Source: Bromus sterilis
Taxonomy: Eukaryota > Streptophyta > Magnoliopsida > Poales > Poaceae
Direction of reading: 5' to 3'
Length of the DNA stretch: 64,000 nt
NCBI GenBank assembly: GCA_950022295.1
Contig: OX465598.1
Span: forward strand, 170,952,001 to 171,016,000
Of the stretch, positions 24,777 to 35,626 are shown in pieces. The notes under the pieces were generated by a model that was given only the letters and a program-made list of their open reading frames with translations, was not told where the DNA came from and did no database searches. The position numbers and the translations under genes are program-made. Each line of letters opens with the position of its first letter. Position 1 is the first letter of the stretch.

Positions 24777-25370
24777 ATGACCACTATTTCATACCGTGCT
24801 ATGGCATTTGGACCTGAGCTCAGGGGGATTTTCCACTTCCTGAACATCTACGCGCCAGTCTTTCAGCCGGACATCGTGGAGACAAGGGGAGCTGATGACT
24901 ACTGGCAAGTGGAGACTTTCATCCTTGGAAGCATGGAGAATGAAGAACGGGTGATTACGGAGTCCTTCGAGGTGCATGCCCAGGAGAAGGAGTGGTGTGT
25001 GCGCATGGCCGCTCACATTGCTCTTGGACGCATTGTGGAGACGTATTCCGCCCGACTAAAGGGTACGGTGTACGCAGAGATGGCCAAGGTTCTCCCGTCG
25101 GGGAACATATTGCCAAAGAGGTTCAGGTATGTGCCTGGAGCCATTTGGCCAGGTACAACCAGCTACATCATCCAAAGCCTGGAGAAGCACATTCATTGCC
25201 TGGAGAAGTGCACTCAGTGGGACCTCTACACCATTACTGAGTTGCAGCAGAGGAACACCAGGCTCAAGAGGGACAACAACAAGCTGAAGAAGGAAAAGTT
25301 GGAGATGCAAGCAGAGATGAAAAGGCTGAAGGAGAAGATGAAGGCCAATGGAATTGAAGAACCAAAATAG
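24777..25370 (+). CDS. Extra ORF upstream of gag in element C (unknown function)
   Basis: 197 codons between the primer site and gag. The first 150 residues look globular, with many aromatic residues, and match no gag, protease or env motif that I recognise. Residues about 150-192 are strongly charged with heptad-like spacing (LKRDNNKLKKEKLEMQAEMK), a likely coiled coil. The frame stays open after the TAG at 25368-25370 up to a TAG at 25497-25499, adding a basic, Ser/Arg-rich tail, so the ancestral protein was probably about 240 residues and this stop is a nonsense mutation. The ATG follows directly on a pyrimidine-rich stretch ending in TTATAG, which resembles a 3' splice site. It could be a nucleic-acid-binding or assembly factor, but that is inference. 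It is not a duplicate of gag. Confidence 0.75.
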   Translation: MTTISYRAMAFGPELRGIFHFLNIYAPVFQPDIVETRGADDYWQVETFILGSMENEERVITESFEVHAQEKEWCVRMAAHIALGRIVETYSARLKGTVYAEMAKVLPSGNILPKRFRYVPGAIWPGTTSYIIQSLEKHIHCLEKCTQWDLYTITELQQRNTRLKRDNNKLKKEKLEMQAEMKRLKEKMKANGIEEPK

Positions 25371-25875
25371 GAGCCAGAAGTAGACACCTCGGCAGAAGAA
25401 AGGGAGCCGAGTCCCAAAAGGCGCAACCGCATCAGCGGGCGCGATTACCGCATGCTGTTTAGCAAAGACAGCATTAGGAATTACTTCGTCGAGAATTAGT
25501 GCTCTACCGTTATCGTGTTAGCGTATTTGACCATGTCGACTTATTCGGTGTGGCAATACTAGGTTGCTGGATATACTCTTATGTTATTCGTGATTGTGTT
25601 GAGGATCTTATATTACCCGAGGTTGTTATGAGGATCTTATATCAGTTATAAAATATATTTTAAACTATATGGTGTGATATGTGATGGTTTTCCGTATGAG
25701 TGCATTGGTTGATGATTGTTATATGTTTGATGTTATGGTGATATTGATTGGTGAAGTTGATTGGTGATATATGCATTGTATATATAATGCTTGCCATGAT
25801 CATCATAAGCATATGGGTAGGAGTATATTTCCCTAGCTACTTTCTGTCTAAATCTTACCTATTCTTACCCAACAG
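25371..25875 (+). other. Tail of the extra ORF and spacer before gag in element C
   Basis: 25371-25499 continues the frame of the upstream ORF after its premature stop. 25500-25875 is AT-rich and non-coding. It ends in a pyrimidine-rich run and ATTCTTACCCAACAG directly against the gag ATG, a good match to a plant 3' splice site. Confidence 0.6.
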
Positions 25876-28800
25876 ATGCCGCCGAGACGTGATCCCACGG
25901 GGAATGAGAACAATAACAATGGAGTGCCATCTTATATGAAGCAGCTACTTCAAGGACAAGCTCAGCTGATCCAGTTGCTCACTCAGAACATGGGCAACAA
26001 CAACAATGCGCCAGCACCACCACCGGTGGACACGCTTGCAAGGTTCCTGAGGTTGAATCCTCAGAGGTTCTCTAGTACTCCTGAGCCCATAGTGGAGGAT
26101 GACTGACTTCGTTCAGTGGGCCGGAATATGGAGACTGTTGGCTGCACTGAGACAGAGAGAGTGTGGTTTGCCTCACATTTGCTGGAGGGTCCTGCCGCTG
26201 CTTGGTGGGACAACTACTTGTTGACTTACCCCATTGACACCATCACATGGGCGCAGTTCCAGTCTGCTTTTCGCGCCGCACATGTTTCAGCAGGCGCCAT
26301 GAGCTTCAAGAAGAAGGAGTTTCGCAGTTTGCGTCAGGGAGGCCGTTCAGTGGCCGAGTATGTTGAGGTGTTCAACAAGCTTGCCAGATATGCTCCAGAT
26401 GATGTCAAGAATGATGCTGCAAGGCAGGAAAAGTTCTTGGAGGGGCTGAATGATGAGTTGGGAGTCCAGCTGACAGTGGCTACTTTTGCTAACTGTCAGG
26501 CGCTCATAGACAAGGCTATTGTGTTGGAAGGCAAGCAGCAAGCCATTGAGAACCGCAAGAGGAAGTTCAACAACAACAATGGTGGCAAGTATAACTCTGG
26601 ACCGCAGCAGAAGCCACGCAATTCTTATGGTGGCAATGGAGGACATAACCATGGACATAACCACAATGGTGGGAATGGCCATGTTCACAGTGGAGGACAC
26701 AACCATCATGGTGGGAATGGTCACAACCATAATGGCCACAACCACCACAATGGTAACAAGAATGGCAATGACAATGGCAATGGGAAAGGAAATGGAAATG
26801 GAGAGAACTACAACCAGAACCGTCAAGTGGTGAATGCTCAGAAGGACCTCAGTCGAGTTCAGTGTTTCAAGTGCAGGAAGATGGGACACTACTCCAACAT
26901 GTGCCCGGAGAGCAAGGACAACAATGGGAATTCTGGAGTCAGCAAGCCCAATCCTTTCAACAAGGGGCATGTGAACCATGTCAACGTGGAGGAGATCTAT
27001 GATGAGCCTGATGCTGTGATTGGTAAGTTCTTTATCAATTCAGTACCCGCACTTGTTCTTTTTGATTCTGGTGCATCGCATTCTTTCATATCGAGGGTAT
27101 TTGTGGATAAGCATGAGTTACCTACCGTAGTTCTTAAGTCATCTATGCTCATAAGTTCACCGGGAGCGGAGATGTCAGCTAGTTTGGGATGCTATCAGTT
27201 GAGCCTAGCCATTGGGAAGCATGTTTTTCCTACAGATTTGATTGTGTTGAAGTCACAAGGTTTGGATATTATTTTGGGCATGGATTGGTTAGCCAGATAC
27301 CAAGGTGTTATTGATTGTGCTAGTCGGTCCATCACTATTCGTACACCAAGTGGACAGAAGATCAGATATGTGTCCAAGTACAAGCATCAGCACGCCCAGG
27401 TGAATTCTCTTAAGGGGGGTAGCCTAGATGATGTGCGTGTTGTGAGGGAGTATCCGGATGTGTTTCCGGAGGAGTTGCCAGGTATGCCACCGGATTGGGA
27501 GATTGAGTTCCTTATTGATATAATACCAGGCACTGGGCCTATTGCTAAGATACCGTATAGAATGCCCGCTAATGAACTTGCAGAGTTGAAGGAACAGATC
27601 AGAGAGTTGCGGGATAAGGGGTTCATTCGCCCAAGCTCGTCACCTTGGGGATCTCCAATATTGTTTGTTGAGAAGAAGGATGGGACCCAGAGGATGTGTG
27701 TTGATTACCGTTCTCTGAATGATGTTACTATCAAGAACAAGTATCCTTTACCTGTGATTAATGATCTATTTGACCAGTTGGAGGGAGCTTGTGTATTCTC
27801 TAAGATTGATCTTCGTTCTGGTTATCATCAAGTCAAGATTCGGGAGAAGGATATTCCGAAGACTGCTTTTACTACGAGGTATGGGTTGTATGAGTATACT
27901 GTTATGTCATTTGGATTAACTAATGCTCCTGCATACTTCATGAATATGATGAACAAGGTCTTTATGGAATTCTTGGATAAATTCGTTGTGGTGTTCATTG
28001 ATGATATATTGGTGTATTCCAAGAATGAGCAAGAGCATGAGGCACATTTGCGTTTGTTATTGGAGAAGCTCAGGGAGCACAAGTTATATGCCAAGTTCAG
28101 CAAGTGTGAGTTTTGGTTGAAGGAGGTCGGATTCCTTGGACATGTTGTGTCAGGAGAAGGGGTAGCTGTGGACTCATCCAAGGTTTCAACAGTTACAGAA
28201 TGGGAGACGCCCGCGTCAGTTGGAGATATTCGCAGTTTCTTGGGTCTTGCAGGATATTATAGGAGGTTCATTGAGAATTTCTCCAAGCTTGCAAAACCAA
28301 TGACTGAGCTGTTGAAGAAAGATAATAAGTTTGGTTGGAGTGAGGCATGTGAAGCCAGCTTTCAGGAATTGAAGAAAAGGTTAGTAACTGCACCTGTTTT
28401 ATGTTTGCCTGATATACATAAGGATTTCCAAGTATATTGTGATGCATCTCGTCGAGGACTTGGTTGTGTTTTGATGCAAGGAGGTAGAGTTGTTGCTTAT
28501 GCTTCTCGTCAGCTTAAGAACCATGAGCAGAACTATCCTACACATGATTTGGAGTTAGCCGCAGTTGTTCATGCATTGAAAACTTGGAGGCAATATCTTA
28601 TTGGAAATCATTGTGATGTTTTTACTGATCATAAGAGTTTGAAGCATATCTTTACTCAGAAGGATTTGAATCTTAGGCAGAGTAGATGGCTGGAGCTTAT
28701 TAAGGATTATGATTTGAATGTGCAGTATCATCCTGGTAAAGCGAATGTGGTTGCTGATGCATTGAGCCGTAAGAGTCATATCAATGTTGCTAACGTTGAG

Positions 28801-30351
28801 GATGTGCCACTTGAGTTATGTGAGCAGTTCAAGAATCTTAGGTTGGAGATAGTCCCTAAGGGATATGTGGCAACATTGGAGGTGAAGCCAAATTTGTTGG
28901 AAAGAATCAGAGAAGCTCATAAGGGTGATGCAGAAATTAAGGAGATAAAGGAGAATATGACCAAAGAGAAAGTAGAGGGTTTCCGTGAGGATGAGCATGG
29001 AGCCATTTGGTTTGAGAAGCGCATTTGTGTACCGCAAGATGCAGAGATCAGGAAGTTGATTCTTCAGGAGGCACATGATTCACCTTATTCTATTCACCCC
29101 GGGAATACCAAGATGTATTTGGATTTGAGGGAGAGATTTTGGTGGCCTAGCCTGAAGCGAGAGATAGCTCAGTATATTGCTTTGTGTGATGTTTGCCAGA
29201 GAGTCAAAGCTGAGCATCAGAAGCCAGCAGGGTTGTTGCAGCCTTTTCCTATACCAGATTGGAAGTGGGATCAGATAGGTATGGACTTTATTACCGGTTT
29301 ACCCAGGACTCGGTCAGGATATGATTCTATTTGGGTGATTGTTGATCGTCTGACCAAGGTTGCTCACTTCATTCCAGTGAAGACAACTTATAACAGTGCC
29401 AAGCTAGCCAAGATTTATATGTCCAGGATCGTGTGTTTGCATGGAGTTCCAAGCAAGGTTGTGTCTGATAGAGGTACTCAGTTTACTTCGAAGTTTTGGC
29501 GTCAGTTGGATGAGACCTTGGGCACTAGGCTGGAGTTCAGTACAACATTCCATCCTCAGACAGATGGGCAGACCGAGAGTGTCAATCAGATCTTGGAGGA
29601 TATGTTGAGGGCTTGTGCGTTGGATTATGGTTCGAGTTGGGATGACAACTTCCCGTATGCTGAGTTCTCATATAACAACAGTTATCAGGCTAGTCTACAG
29701 ATTGCACCATTCGAGTTACTGTATGGCAGGAAGTGCAGAACTCCGTTGATGTGGGATGAGGTAGGAGAACGTCAGTTGTTTGGACCAGACCTGATCAGAG
29801 ATGCCGAGGAGAAAGTCAAGTTGATCCGTGATAGATTGAAGATAGCACAGTCCAGGCAGAAGAGTTATGCAGATGCTAAGCGCAAGGATGTAACCTATGA
29901 GGTTGGAGACCGTGCGTATCTCAGAGTTTCACCAATCCGCGGAATCAAGAGGTTTGGAATCAAGGGCAAGTTAGAACCACGTTTTGTGGGGCCTTACAAG
30001 ATCTTGGAGCGCAGAGGAGAGGTAGCTTATCAGTTGGAGTTGCCAGAAGCTTTGTCAGGAGTTCATGATGTGTTTCACTTATCCCAGCTGAAGAAGTGTC
30101 ATGCAGAGATGGCAGATATTCCTTTGAGAGATACAGTGCCACTTGAGGCAATTCAGTTGGAGAGCGACCTGACTTATGAAGAGAAGTTTGTGAAGATTCT
30201 GGAGACTGCCGAAAGAGTTACCCGCACCAAGACGATCAGACTATGCAAGGTTCAGTGGGATCATCATACCGAAGAGGAGGCAACTTGGGAGCGTGAAGAA
30301 GATCTGAAGCAAGACCACCCGCATCTCTTTGCTAGCCAGTTCGAATCTTGA
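25876..30351 (+). pseudogene. gag-pol polyprotein of element C, interrupted by one TGA in gag
   Basis: The frame is open for 1,491 codons from ATG 25876 to the stop at 30349-30351 except for TGA at 26104-26106, where chromoviral Gag proteins usually have Trp. Numbering residues from 26116: capsid about 1-140; Asn/Gly/His-rich linker about 155-235 with 14 His; zinc knuckle CX2CX4HX4C at 250-263; aspartic protease DSGAS at 317-321; reverse transcriptase with FIDD at 627-630 in place of the more usual YxDD; RNase H beginning near Asp776; integrase zinc finger His987, His994, Cys1024, Cys1027; integrase catalytic Asp1057, Asp1118, Glu1154 with the canonical 35-residue spacing; chromodomain about 1351-1405. 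The chromodomain would direct integration to marked chromatin. All catalytic residues are present, so only the nonsense codon separates it from an apparently functional polyprotein. Confidence 0.95.
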
Positions 30352-30364
30352 GGACGAGATTCAT

Positions 30365-30381
30365 CTTAAGGGGGGTAGGTT
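30365..30381 (+). other. Polypurine tract of element C
   Basis: CTTAAGGGGGGTAGG lies directly before the 3' LTR start at 30382, the standard plus-strand primer position. Confidence 0.85.
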
Positions 30382-33208
30382 TGTAACATCCCAATTTTCT
30401 AAAATTCGGATGTTAATAGATCATCATATGCATCTCATGCTGCTTCCGCATTTTTCTGGAATTTTAAAATATTTTTAAACATTTTTCAACACATGGCAGT
30501 TCGCTGGAGAGGATATAAAAGGACTTATCCCCATTTTTAATCCGTTGAAAAATAGTTTAAAATATTTATGGGAGACTTTTTAATTTTACTTTGGAGTTAT
30601 AAATATTTTCTAAAATTATTTTTGGAATTTATTTATGCTCTGGAAAAGTTTTTAAATCAATTTTCGGAGCTTTTGGTATTTTTAAAATGCCAGAAAAGTA
30701 TTTTAAAATATTTAAAAATAAGTTGCAAAGTTTTTATTTTATTTTAATATTTTGGTCAAGCCAAAAATTCAATTTTATTATTTTAAAAATATTGGCGAAG
30801 ACGGAATTTTAAAATAAATTTCCTTGATTTTTCTTATATTGTTTTGGGCCTAACGGGCCTGCTCTGTTTTTTTTCCACAGACCGATTTTGTATTTATCTC
30901 GGATTTACAAAAAAAAAGAGGATTAGGGGCTGGCTATAAATAGCCCCGATTAGGGCTAAATTTATTTTCGCTTAGCGTTTTTAGGGTTAGACTAATCTAA
31001 TCCGCGGGATCCGCCGCCGCCGACGTCATCGTCGGAGTGCGTTTTGTGGCGTTTTTTTTGAGGTAATCTTCGCGAGCCGCCGCCGTGTGCCGCCGCCCCC
31101 GCCTCGCCGGAGCACCCCACCGCCCCTAGCCGCGCTCGGCCGCCGCCGCCCGGCCGGAGCTAGCCCGAGCCGGAGCTAGCCCGCGCCATGGCCGCCGCGC
31201 TCACGGCCGCGTGCCCGCGCGCCCGCGCCTGGCCGCCCCGCCGCCGCCGCGGCTGGCCGCCCCGCCGCCGGCCGCTCGCCGGCGCTGGCCGCGCCCGTCC
31301 CCGATCCCAGGCCATGGCTGCCCCGTGCTGCGTCCTGTCCAGCACGCGAGGAAGAAGAGAAGTTAGAAAAAAAAACGTTTCGATTTTTTTTCCAGATATG
31401 GATTCAAACCGCACAGGGACCCGATCGCGTTTTTCGTAAAAGTTTTATTTATGTACGGGTCATTTTTACAGTAGAACACCCCGGTACCCCCGTTTTTCAC
31501 CCGATACCGTTTTCGCGACTACTTTTTAACCGTAGCTCTGAATCGAGTGATTCCAGTTGCGTTGCGACCGTGTATAAATTTTCTAGACAGTAGACCTAGT
31601 GTTACAGAAGTTTGAAGTTTTTAAATTTGGATCCCAAGCTGATCCAAATTTGAACTTCTGGCAGCCGTAACTTTTTACCGGTGCGCCCGTTTGCGCCGTT
31701 CCTTTTTGCGTTAGTTTTTATTTGACAAGTACTTTAAGTTTAGCTACTGTTAAGAAAGTTTTTCTACTATTCTTTGAATGTTTATTATTGTTTGAGAATA
31801 TTTGTATTGAACAGATGATTGATTGGTGCTATGTTTGCTCGTATAGATTGTCCGGAGTGTGTCGCCTCGTTTTGTGAGGATTGTGACCGTCAGGACCAGC
31901 AAGAAGGCAAGTGATACTTTGACCATACTCATACCTATATTTTCTATATGCATTATGTTAAGGAATATCACCCTATTGCATGATAGGTAGTTTATTTTAC
32001 TGTTGCTGCAAAACCAGTTAGGATAGCCACATGTTTTGACTTGTCTACCGTAGATCAACCTAGCCGTGTTGTTGCTTTATTGCTATGCTTTGTAGACGTG
32101 GTTTGGGTTGTGAAAATTCATGGAGTGCATGTGAGCTATTTAATAACTTGAGTAGCAACTGTTTAATAAATAGAAATCACTTCTGGACGGGCAGGGAGTG
32201 CTTCCTGGGGGCTCGTTCCTTATCTAAGGTCGAGACCAGGTTGTACCCCTAATGGTTGGTTTGGTGGTCGAGTATACGTCATGGCGAGTACCCTCTGACG
32301 TAGTGGGCGCCGTCCAGGCTCAAAAAGATCAGACATACTTGGTGACTAGAAGCTTACATGTACAGCCGCTAGCCATATGGGCTCTGGCTTAGTTGAGTAT
32401 GATGTAGGAAGCCTCTCCCGTGCAAAGCTAGCATATGTAGATGTGATAGGTGGTACCGGCTTGCCGTTGGGTGTAGGTGACCTCTTCTAAAAGACTTCGT
32501 CTCAATCTTCGGGTTGAGTCCAGCGGGGAAAGTGTACTAACCTCTGCAGAGTAAAAACTAATCATGATTAGCCGTGTCCCCGGTTATGGACATCCTTGAG
32601 CTACTAGACATTACTGTTACTGGAGGATCTTGACATATGAATCACCATAATAATTTGAGTGGGCAATATTTTAATAAAGGGTGTGGATTGAGACTGGTGT
32701 GCCCAGTTCAATCTTTAGTAGTAAGTTAAACTAAATTTTTTGACTAGTTTAGTTTAGGAGAAAATTGGCTTTCTGCAAAACAAAACCATAAGCCTTTCCT
32801 TTGACTTACCTTGCATGTAGGTGTAGGTCCTTTATATAAACTTTTCCGTGTCACTTGCCGTACAAATCAGATGTACTGACCCGTTGTCGGGCTGTAACCT
32901 TCGGTGTTGCAGGTTTTTCAGACGATCAGTAAGGTGCGTTTAGGGGTTGCGAGTCCACAATCAGCATGTTCGCATGTGGCTGTTGATGGACTCCACGTTA
33001 TTTGTTTTTTCTTCCGCTATATTTATATTGAATAAGCTAGCCTTGAGCTATGCAACTTGTTATTTATTTTACTCTGGATCATACGTTGTAATAATGATGC
33101 ACTTGTACTTTGATATACATCTATTATACTGTGTGTGCCAGCGAGTTCGATCCAGGGACTGGCACTTGAGCACAGAGACTTCAATTCTGTGTGAATTGGG
33201 TCGCTACA
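30382..33208 (+). repeat. 3' LTR of element C
   Basis: 2827 bp with the same ends as the 5' LTR. Three single-base indels in the first 0.8 kb explain the 3 bp length difference. TATA at 30935-30942. Confidence 0.95.
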
Positions 33209-33241
33209 CTCCCCCTCTAGCAACAAGTACAAAAAAGGGGG
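33209..33241 (-). other. Element E internal spacer between insertions C and D
   Basis: This short strip starts with the second copy of the ctccc TSD of C and ends with ggggg (33237-33241), the first copy of the TSD of D. On the minus strand it reads as spacer of the SIRE-type element E between its env-like ORF and its LTR. Confidence 0.7.
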
Positions 33242-34145
33242 TGAAAGGGCATATGCCCTTATGTTTGGTTTTGGTAATTGATGACAATCTTTATGGACTA
33301 ATGGTTTCCTTGAGTTATACTTTAAGGTTTTTCCATAGGCAACGCTTGAAGATCATATGGTGGCTTCAAGGTTGTAAGATGAAGATTACGTGTTGACCAA
33401 GGTGTTCTTCATGGAGATATCCAAAGATTGGTCAAGTAGATGTGTGCAAGGTCAAGAGGAGCATCACGAAGATATCGTATGCTTGGAGCTTGCCGACCAT
33501 TTGGTGATAATGGTCGTGTGAAGATGTTCCTAAAAGAGGCTCACCCATAATGGAGTATGGGGGAGCTATCTACAAGTCTTCATCGAGCCGGCGGAATCAA
33601 GGAAGATGTTCCAACTTGAGGCGGGCATGATCGTCATCATCAAGCTCAAGTGGATTATGCGCAAGACAAAGGTTTGACTAGATAGGTGTCTAGTTTATCG
33701 GTCTCTTGGTAGTAGTTAGGAGACCGTGTTATAGGCTAGGCCGAGTCGTTCGTGGAGAGCTCAAACCTTTTGCATCCTTGGCATCATATTTATTGGTTCT
33801 TGTTTGACTTTTCTCCGTGTGAGTTTTGAAGCTTGTGGTCTTCTTCATGACAAGCTCTTGTTCATCGAAAACGGATTTCATATGCGTCTTCTCTTATGTT
33901 TTTCGATGTGGGAGATTTGCCGGGTCGTCTCGGTTAGAGGTTTCACACCTCTATTTGTTTGACATTTCTCCCTTGCCACTTCTAAATATTTCCAGTCGTG
34001 ATTAGGCAGCTCTGTTCGTTAGCTTTACATCAAGCTTGAGTTTGCCTTAATCGGAGTTCATTTGCAAAAGTTGTGGCAATTCAGGGTTTGCCTGTTTCTT
34101 TGGAGTTCATCTGTTGTGTGGCCTGGGCTCCCTGGTTCTGCCAGG

Positions 34146-34441
34146 GCGGTAGTACCGTGGGCGAGTACCGCACTCACTACCGTAAGTCCACTGGACTTTG
34201 CGGTAGTGGGCACGGTACTGGCCCCCGGTAGTACCGTGGGGCGGTAGTACCGCTCCGAGCGCGGTAGTACCGTGCCACGGTAGTACCGTGGGCAAGTAGC
34301 GCACTCACTACCGTAAGTCCACTGGACTCTGCGGTAGTGGGCACGGTACTGGGCTTCGGTAGTACCGTGGGGCGGTAGTACCACTCCCGGTGCGGTAGTA
34401 CCGCACCACGGTAGTACCGCTCTCCGAGCGGTAGTACCGTG
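34146..34441 (+). repeat. Array of CGGTA-N-TACCG palindromes in U3 of solo LTR D
   Basis: Ten copies of GGTAGTACC, most flanked by C/G to give CGGTAGTACCG, between 34146 and 34441. They sit within a larger imperfect tandem unit of about 131 bp (TAGTACCGTGGGC at 34150 and 34281) that also repeats CTCACTACCGTAAGTCCACT. Strong self-complementarity would allow hairpins. The TATA box follows about 45 bp downstream. Confidence 0.85.
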
Positions 34442-34487
34442 GTTGGTGGGCTGCCAAAGGTTCCCAACGGCTGGATTCGTGGGGGAC

Positions 34488-34495
34488 TATAAAAG
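34488..34495 (+). promoter_or_regulatory. TATA box of solo LTR D
   Basis: TATAAAAG in the context GGGGACTATAAAAGGGG, just downstream of the palindrome array, with a pyrimidine-rich leader after it. Confidence 0.6.
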
Positions 34496-35626
34496 GGGTT
34501 CTTCTTCTTCCTTTGTCCCCACCGGTTTTGTGCAAGTTCTTTCCCCCATTGTTGACCTCTTTGAGCTTGCTTACTCTCTTCCCCTCCTATGATTCTTGCT
34601 CCTTTTTGAGGGAAAAGAGAGAGGAGGTCTAGATCCACATTCTCCACCAAGCCATCTCTCCTCTAAGTGAGGTGAACCTTGTGGATCTAGATCTTGGAGT
34701 TCTTTGTGTTCTCCTTGTTCTTCCTCTCATATTCCTCCATAGATTTTGTTGCTTTGGTGGGATTTGAGAGTTGGGGACTTGAGCACTTCGTGTGCTCTTG
34801 CCATTGCATTTGGTGCACCGGTTTGAGTTCTCTTCGAGGATTTTTTGTAGTGATTGAAGTTGAGAAGATAGCTACTCTTGAGTGCATAGGCACTCTAGAG
34901 CTTGTTCCTCGTGGGTGCGTTTGCACCTAGAGGCTTGTTGTTACGGAGCTCAATCATTGTGGTGGAAAGCTTCGGGACGCTACGGGAGCCTCCAATTCGG
35001 TTGTGGAGATTGCCTCGAGCATTTGTACGGGTTCGGTGACTGCCCCAAGGGTTGCCATTTGTAGGTTCAGTGACCGCCCTCAAGTGTCCTAATAGTGGAA
35101 TCACGTCATCTTGCATTGGTAAGAGCGTGAGGAGAAATAGGGTGGCCCTCGTTGGCTTCATGTGAGTATTGTGCTCCTCACCCTCTCCAAACGGAGACGT
35201 ACTTCTCGCAAGAGAAGGAACTTCTGTAACAAATCCTTGTCTCCATCGGCTCCACTTGCGGTTATCTCTACCCTTTCTTTGAGCAAGCTTATTACATTTT
35301 TCATCTTGTGCTTGCTCATATTATTGTGCATTGCTTGTCCCATAGGTTGTTCATCTAGTCAACCTATTTACTTGTGCACCTACTTTGTGATAGCCTTAGT
35401 GCTCTTGTTATATATCTTGCTATCACATAGCTGTTTATCTTGCTTAGTATAAGTTGTTGGTGCACATAGTTGAGCCTAGCTTATTTAGGTTTCTTGCTTG
35501 GAAAATTAAACGTTAAGTTTTATTCCGCATTTGTTCAAGACGAAACCGTAATTAGTTTAAACGCCTATTCACCCCCCTCTAGGAGACATCCACGTCCTTT
35601 CAGGGGGCAACATCAACGAAGAGCGA

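Larger units (their letters stand above)
21783..33208 (+). mobile_element. Element C: nearly intact Tekay-type chromovirus (Ty3/Gypsy)
   Basis: A complete LTR retrotransposon of 11,426 bp: 5' LTR, tRNA-Met-type primer site, extra ORF, gag-pol with C-terminal chromodomain, polypurine tract, 3' LTR. LTRs begin TGTAACATCCC and end GGGTCGCTACA. The TSD is ctccc on both sides (21778-21782 and 33209-33213). Domain order protease-RT-RNase H-integrase and the chromodomain with an RLCKVQW core identify a chromovirus, most like the Tekay/Del clade. It is inserted in the internal spacer of E. Two nonsense codons (25368 and 26104) are the only clear coding lesions, so its enzymes could still act if read-through occurred. 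The near-identical distal LTR parts suggest recent activity; the proximal parts do not. Confidence 0.95.
33242..35602 (+). mobile_element. Solo LTR D of a SIRE-type Copia element
   Basis: 2361 bp, starts TGAAAGGGCATATGCCC and ends CACCCCCCTCTAGGAGAC...GTCCTTTCA. The flanks are ggggg on both sides (33237-33241 and 35603-35607), and the env-like region of E continues on either side, so this is one complete LTR without internal DNA. U3 holds a large palindrome array (34146-34441), followed by a TATA box at 34488-34495. Its sequence differs from the LTRs of A, E and F, so it is a separate family. It contains no recognised gene. Confidence 0.85.

Noticed and set aside
26347..26979. 210-codon ORF opposite to gag of C
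   Set aside because: Mirror of the Asn/His-rich repeat region. Val/Ile/Met-rich translation follows from the complement of AAC/CAT codons.
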